Origin: Ypsolopha sequella
Lineage: Eukaryota > Arthropoda > Insecta > Lepidoptera > Ypsolophidae
Reading direction: 5' to 3'
DNA: 64,000 bases
Assembly: GCA_934047225.1 (NCBI GenBank)
Contig: OW203988.1
Location: 3,754,229 to 3,818,228 of the forward strand
Of the stretch, positions 61,381 through 64,000 are shown one piece after another. Each line of letters starts with the position of its first letter. Position 1 is the first letter of the stretch. Under the pieces are notes generated by a model that was given only the letters and a program-made list of their open reading frames with translations, had not been told where the DNA came from and did no database searches. The position numbers and the translations under genes are program-made.

Positions 61381-61919
61381 TAGGGTAATAATTCTTATTC
61401 TGAGGAATAAATATACTAAAAACACTATGGATAAACCTCAGAATAAGGTTTGATAAACAGTAAATGGAATGAAAATATTATTGTAAAAGTAATAAAATGA
61501 TGTGTACAGATTGTCAATAAGGTCTAAAAATAAATAGGGGCGCCACTTTCTTTGCCAAAACATGGCCAAAACAGAATTACTATGGCAACACCTGAGATCT
61601 TTTGTCTCAGAATAAGTCTTTTGCTCAGAATAATTCTGAGGTCTTTTGTCTCGTCTTTTGTATGGTTAAATCAGGTGTTACCAGTAAAAACAATTTTAGT
61701 TCCATTTCATGACTTTTTAGACAAGCTATGTGCTCACAAAATCAAAATAATAAACGATTGGCTCAAAAGGACTTGCATCCAGAGCCGTAAAACTATTAAA
61801 AAAAACTCAAACCAAACTAAACAAAATAAATTATAAAAACGTTTTTTTCTTCTAAATCTTCTAATATTGTTCTTGAATGATAAGTTGAAAACTTGTTTTT
61901 CATCCAACAGTAATAAATA

Positions 61920-63990
61920 ATGTCTGAAACGAGTGATAAAAATGCTGATTTCATTCCCGTCAGCCAGAGTACACCTGTGCATGGAGGGTGGCGGCAACAT
62001 AAGAACCAGAACCAAGGTGGTCACCAAAATCGGTACCAAAACCAAAACGGCTTCAACAAACGGAGCAGTGGAGGATTCCAAAAGAGATGGAGCAATCATT
62101 CGCGCGGCAACAGTAGTTGTGAGGTAGGTAGAAATACACAGATTGGTCAGTATCAATCTATGATTTTGAAGGTCCGTCATAAACGGACAACTGTCTATCT
62201 GATTTGTTTGACTGAGCCGTTTGGTTGCTTTTCTTGACACAAGGGGGTATCGCGCCCCCTTATCGACACTCCAATGGTTATATTGTCTTTGGACACTCTG
62301 ACCCCCTGTTTAGCTAGTAGTTTTAGGGTAGAGTCAGCTTTACAGACACATGGTTATTTGAGCTGTTTAGCTAGTTGTTTTAGGGTAGTAGTTTTACAGA
62401 CATACAAATTGAAAGACTGGTCAGAGTGTTGAGAAAAAGCATAATCCAAGGAGGCGCCTGGTGACAATTTTTGAAGTCTTTTTTCCTATAGTGCTTCCTT
62501 ATCTACACCCTAACCGAAAGACTTACTAGAAGACAGATAAACATTCTAAATTCTTTAGCTTTTACTGATGGTAAACACAGGCCATCACCTCATGTTGACT
62601 TCTTCATACTGGTTGCTAGTTACATCAGGTAGACAAGTACAGTACTAAGCTTTTGGTATGGCACATTGGCTAACTTCCGCTTCATAAAGCATTGTCTCTG
62701 TCACCGGACTGTTAGTGCTTTGCACAACAGAGATGACGCTACAATATGACGGGGCAAATCAAAAGCCTAGTACTGTAAACTGAACTGTGAAGCATGGTGT
62801 TATAGTGATACTGATTTTGATGATAGTAGGTAATAATTTAATTAATTAATATAATTTCCTAACTTTTGATTCCTCTTAAGAGTTAACATTAATTAATTAC
62901 AGACTGTAAAAGGAAATAGACTGTATGAGACAGGTAGGCAAAGATATATATGTTTTTCTTTTTTCATTAACCTGAATTCCTGCTGTCTTGTATTTTCTTA
63001 TCCCTTGGTTAAAGTAGATATAAGTAATTCAATGTATAGTTTAAGTTTATGTTAAAAAAAAGACATGATCTTGCCAAGTTTCTTGCCCGTTCTTCTTAGC
63101 AAGACTAATCGAATGGGCGGAGGTAGGCATGTATTTATATACGTAACCTATTACTATGTAGTATATAGGATGGGATTTGGTCGGCCGCCTGGATTCGTGC
63201 TGGGGGCTCGGTTGGTGATCATTGAACCTTGTTCCTGGTCCCTGGCCGGGTCTCCGGCAGTGGCGTGCACAGAACTTTTTTCCGGAAAAGCAATCAGAAG
63301 GTCAAGCACGACAATAAAAAAAATATGAAAAAATTTTAATATGACTTTGAAAAAAAAAATTTGTATGAAAATGTCCAATCTAGGGTAGGCAGTGCCTACC
63401 CTGACGTCATACAAACTTTTTTTTTTCAAAGTGTTATTTAAATTTTTTCATATTTTTTTTATTGTCGTACTTGACCTTCTGATTGCTTTTCCGGAAAAAA
63501 GTTCTGTGCACGCCACTGGTCTCCGGTATGGGTTCGGGCGGTTGATTGGATTTCACCTTGTATAATAATATTTTACCTATAATTTTAATTGTATATATAT
63601 TGCTACATAAATTAAATAAACATTTAATCTAAGTAGTTCATGAACATTTATTATTTTATTACATATATTTTTATAAGATTAAAATTTGACTTGTGAAACG
63701 TGTATTATATATACCCACTTTGCAAAATAAACTTTTTGAATTTTGAATTTTGAATTTTGAAACTTAAGATTAAAATTGTTTGGAAGCCATTACGCTGTCT
63801 CATCAAACCTCGAATTTTGTTGACTTAACAAACAATTAGAACGAGTTTCAATCATGTATTTGACAAAACTTTTCATGTATTTCAGAGCGACCGCAGCAGC
63901 AGCTATAGTTTTGGTGGTGACAACATCAGTGCTTACCTCCACCCTTCAATGCTCCAAGACCCTTGGGCACAACTCAGGAGAAACACTTGA
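61920..63990 (+). CDS. Mplkip: TTDN1/MPLKIP-like protein, complete two-exon gene
   Basis: Exon 1 (61920-62123, 68 codons) starts MSETSDKNADFIPVSQSTPV and continues with a Gly/Gln/Asn/Arg-rich stretch (GGHQNRYQNQNGFNKRSSGG), ending GAG/GTAGGT. Exon 2 (63886-63990, acceptor TTTCAG) ends SAYLHPSMLQDPWAQLRRNT and TGA. The YLHPSMLQDPWAQL block matches the conserved C-terminal YF.PSMLEDPW motif of M-phase-specific PLK1-interacting protein (TTDN1), mutated in non-photosensitive trichothiodystrophy. The low-complexity N-terminus also fits. The human protein is about 180 residues, so this 102-residue version is short. Assignment rests mainly on that motif. The intron carries retrotransposon and MITE insertions. 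Confidence 0.82.
63165..63765 (+). mobile_element. Non-LTR retrotransposon 3' end, copy 2 (interrupted)
   Basis: Starts near GGTCGGCCGCCTGGATTCGT and ends in (TTTTGAA)n. Same 3' UTR as 38135-38440 in inverse. Split by the MITE at 63258-63518, in the Mplkip intron. Confidence 0.82.
63258..63518. mobile_element. hAT-like MITE family C, 261 bp with 8-bp TSD
   Basis: Terminal repeats CAGTGGCGTGCACAGAACTT and inverse, about 50 bp. It is flanked by GTCTCCGG at 63250-63257 and again at 63519-63526. Eight-base duplications and CAG.G termini are hAT hallmarks. Confidence 0.92.
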
Positions 63991-64000
63991 CTGAGCATAA

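Noticed and set aside
62925..63060. Solo 3' tail of the REL-endonuclease retrotransposon
   Set aside because: TATGAGACAGG and TTTTTCTTTTT are shared with the 3' side of 42948, but the similarity is too short to be sure.

Overview
This is a 64 kb piece of an insect nuclear genome, most probably a moth or butterfly. The genes are split into short exons (about 80-230 bp) with GT-AG introns. The non-coding DNA is AT-rich and crowded with small foldback DNA transposons, mariner/Tc1 relics, non-LTR retrotransposon tails and tRNA-derived SINE sequence. Several repeats resemble families I associate with Lepidoptera, such as the 3' tail containing GTTCGTCCACTGCTGGAC and the one ending GTCCGACTCGCACTTGGCCGG. 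No prokaryotic, organellar or CRISPR features were seen.

Genes, left to right. (1) The last three coding exons of an Ifrd1 (interferon-related developmental regulator) orthologue, + strand, 476-2571. (2) A large Rfx (regulatory factor X) gene on the - strand, from start codon 57260 to stop codon 17061. I assembled 17 coding exons, giving a 737-residue model with a winged-helix DNA-binding domain, the RFX extended/dimerization region and an acidic C-terminal tail. Exon 5 and the exon 5/6 junction are uncertain; the other phases agree. (3) Two exons of an unrecognised gene on the + strand, 52778-53040, nested in Rfx intron 1. (4) A complete two-exon gene for a 102-residue TTDN1/MPLKIP-like protein, + strand, 61920-63990, divergent from Rfx.

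Between Ifrd1 and Rfx (2572-17060) I see no gene, only at least eight foldback elements. The Rfx introns hold a decayed mariner (25856-27154), a 56-bp minisatellite built around a perfect 20-bp palindrome with a TGACGTCA core (24640-25021), a 122-bp tandem array (38518-39024), a REL-endonuclease retrotransposon fragment with a long open frame (42948-44020), an RNase H-bearing retrotransposon fragment (48230-49255), a composite palindrome (41808-42340) and many MITEs.

The most notable observation is a decayed tandem array of copies of Rfx exon 10, which joins the DNA-binding and extended domains. Four extra copies, broken by stops, deletions or shifts, lie immediately downstream in the intron (27624-28140). 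Also notable are a hAT-like MITE with an 8-bp target duplication whose empty site is in the same window (63258-63518 versus about 38340-38385), a tRNA T-arm inside a foldback nested in another MITE (10752-10892), and a GC-rich hairpin island of unknown nature (55085-55320).
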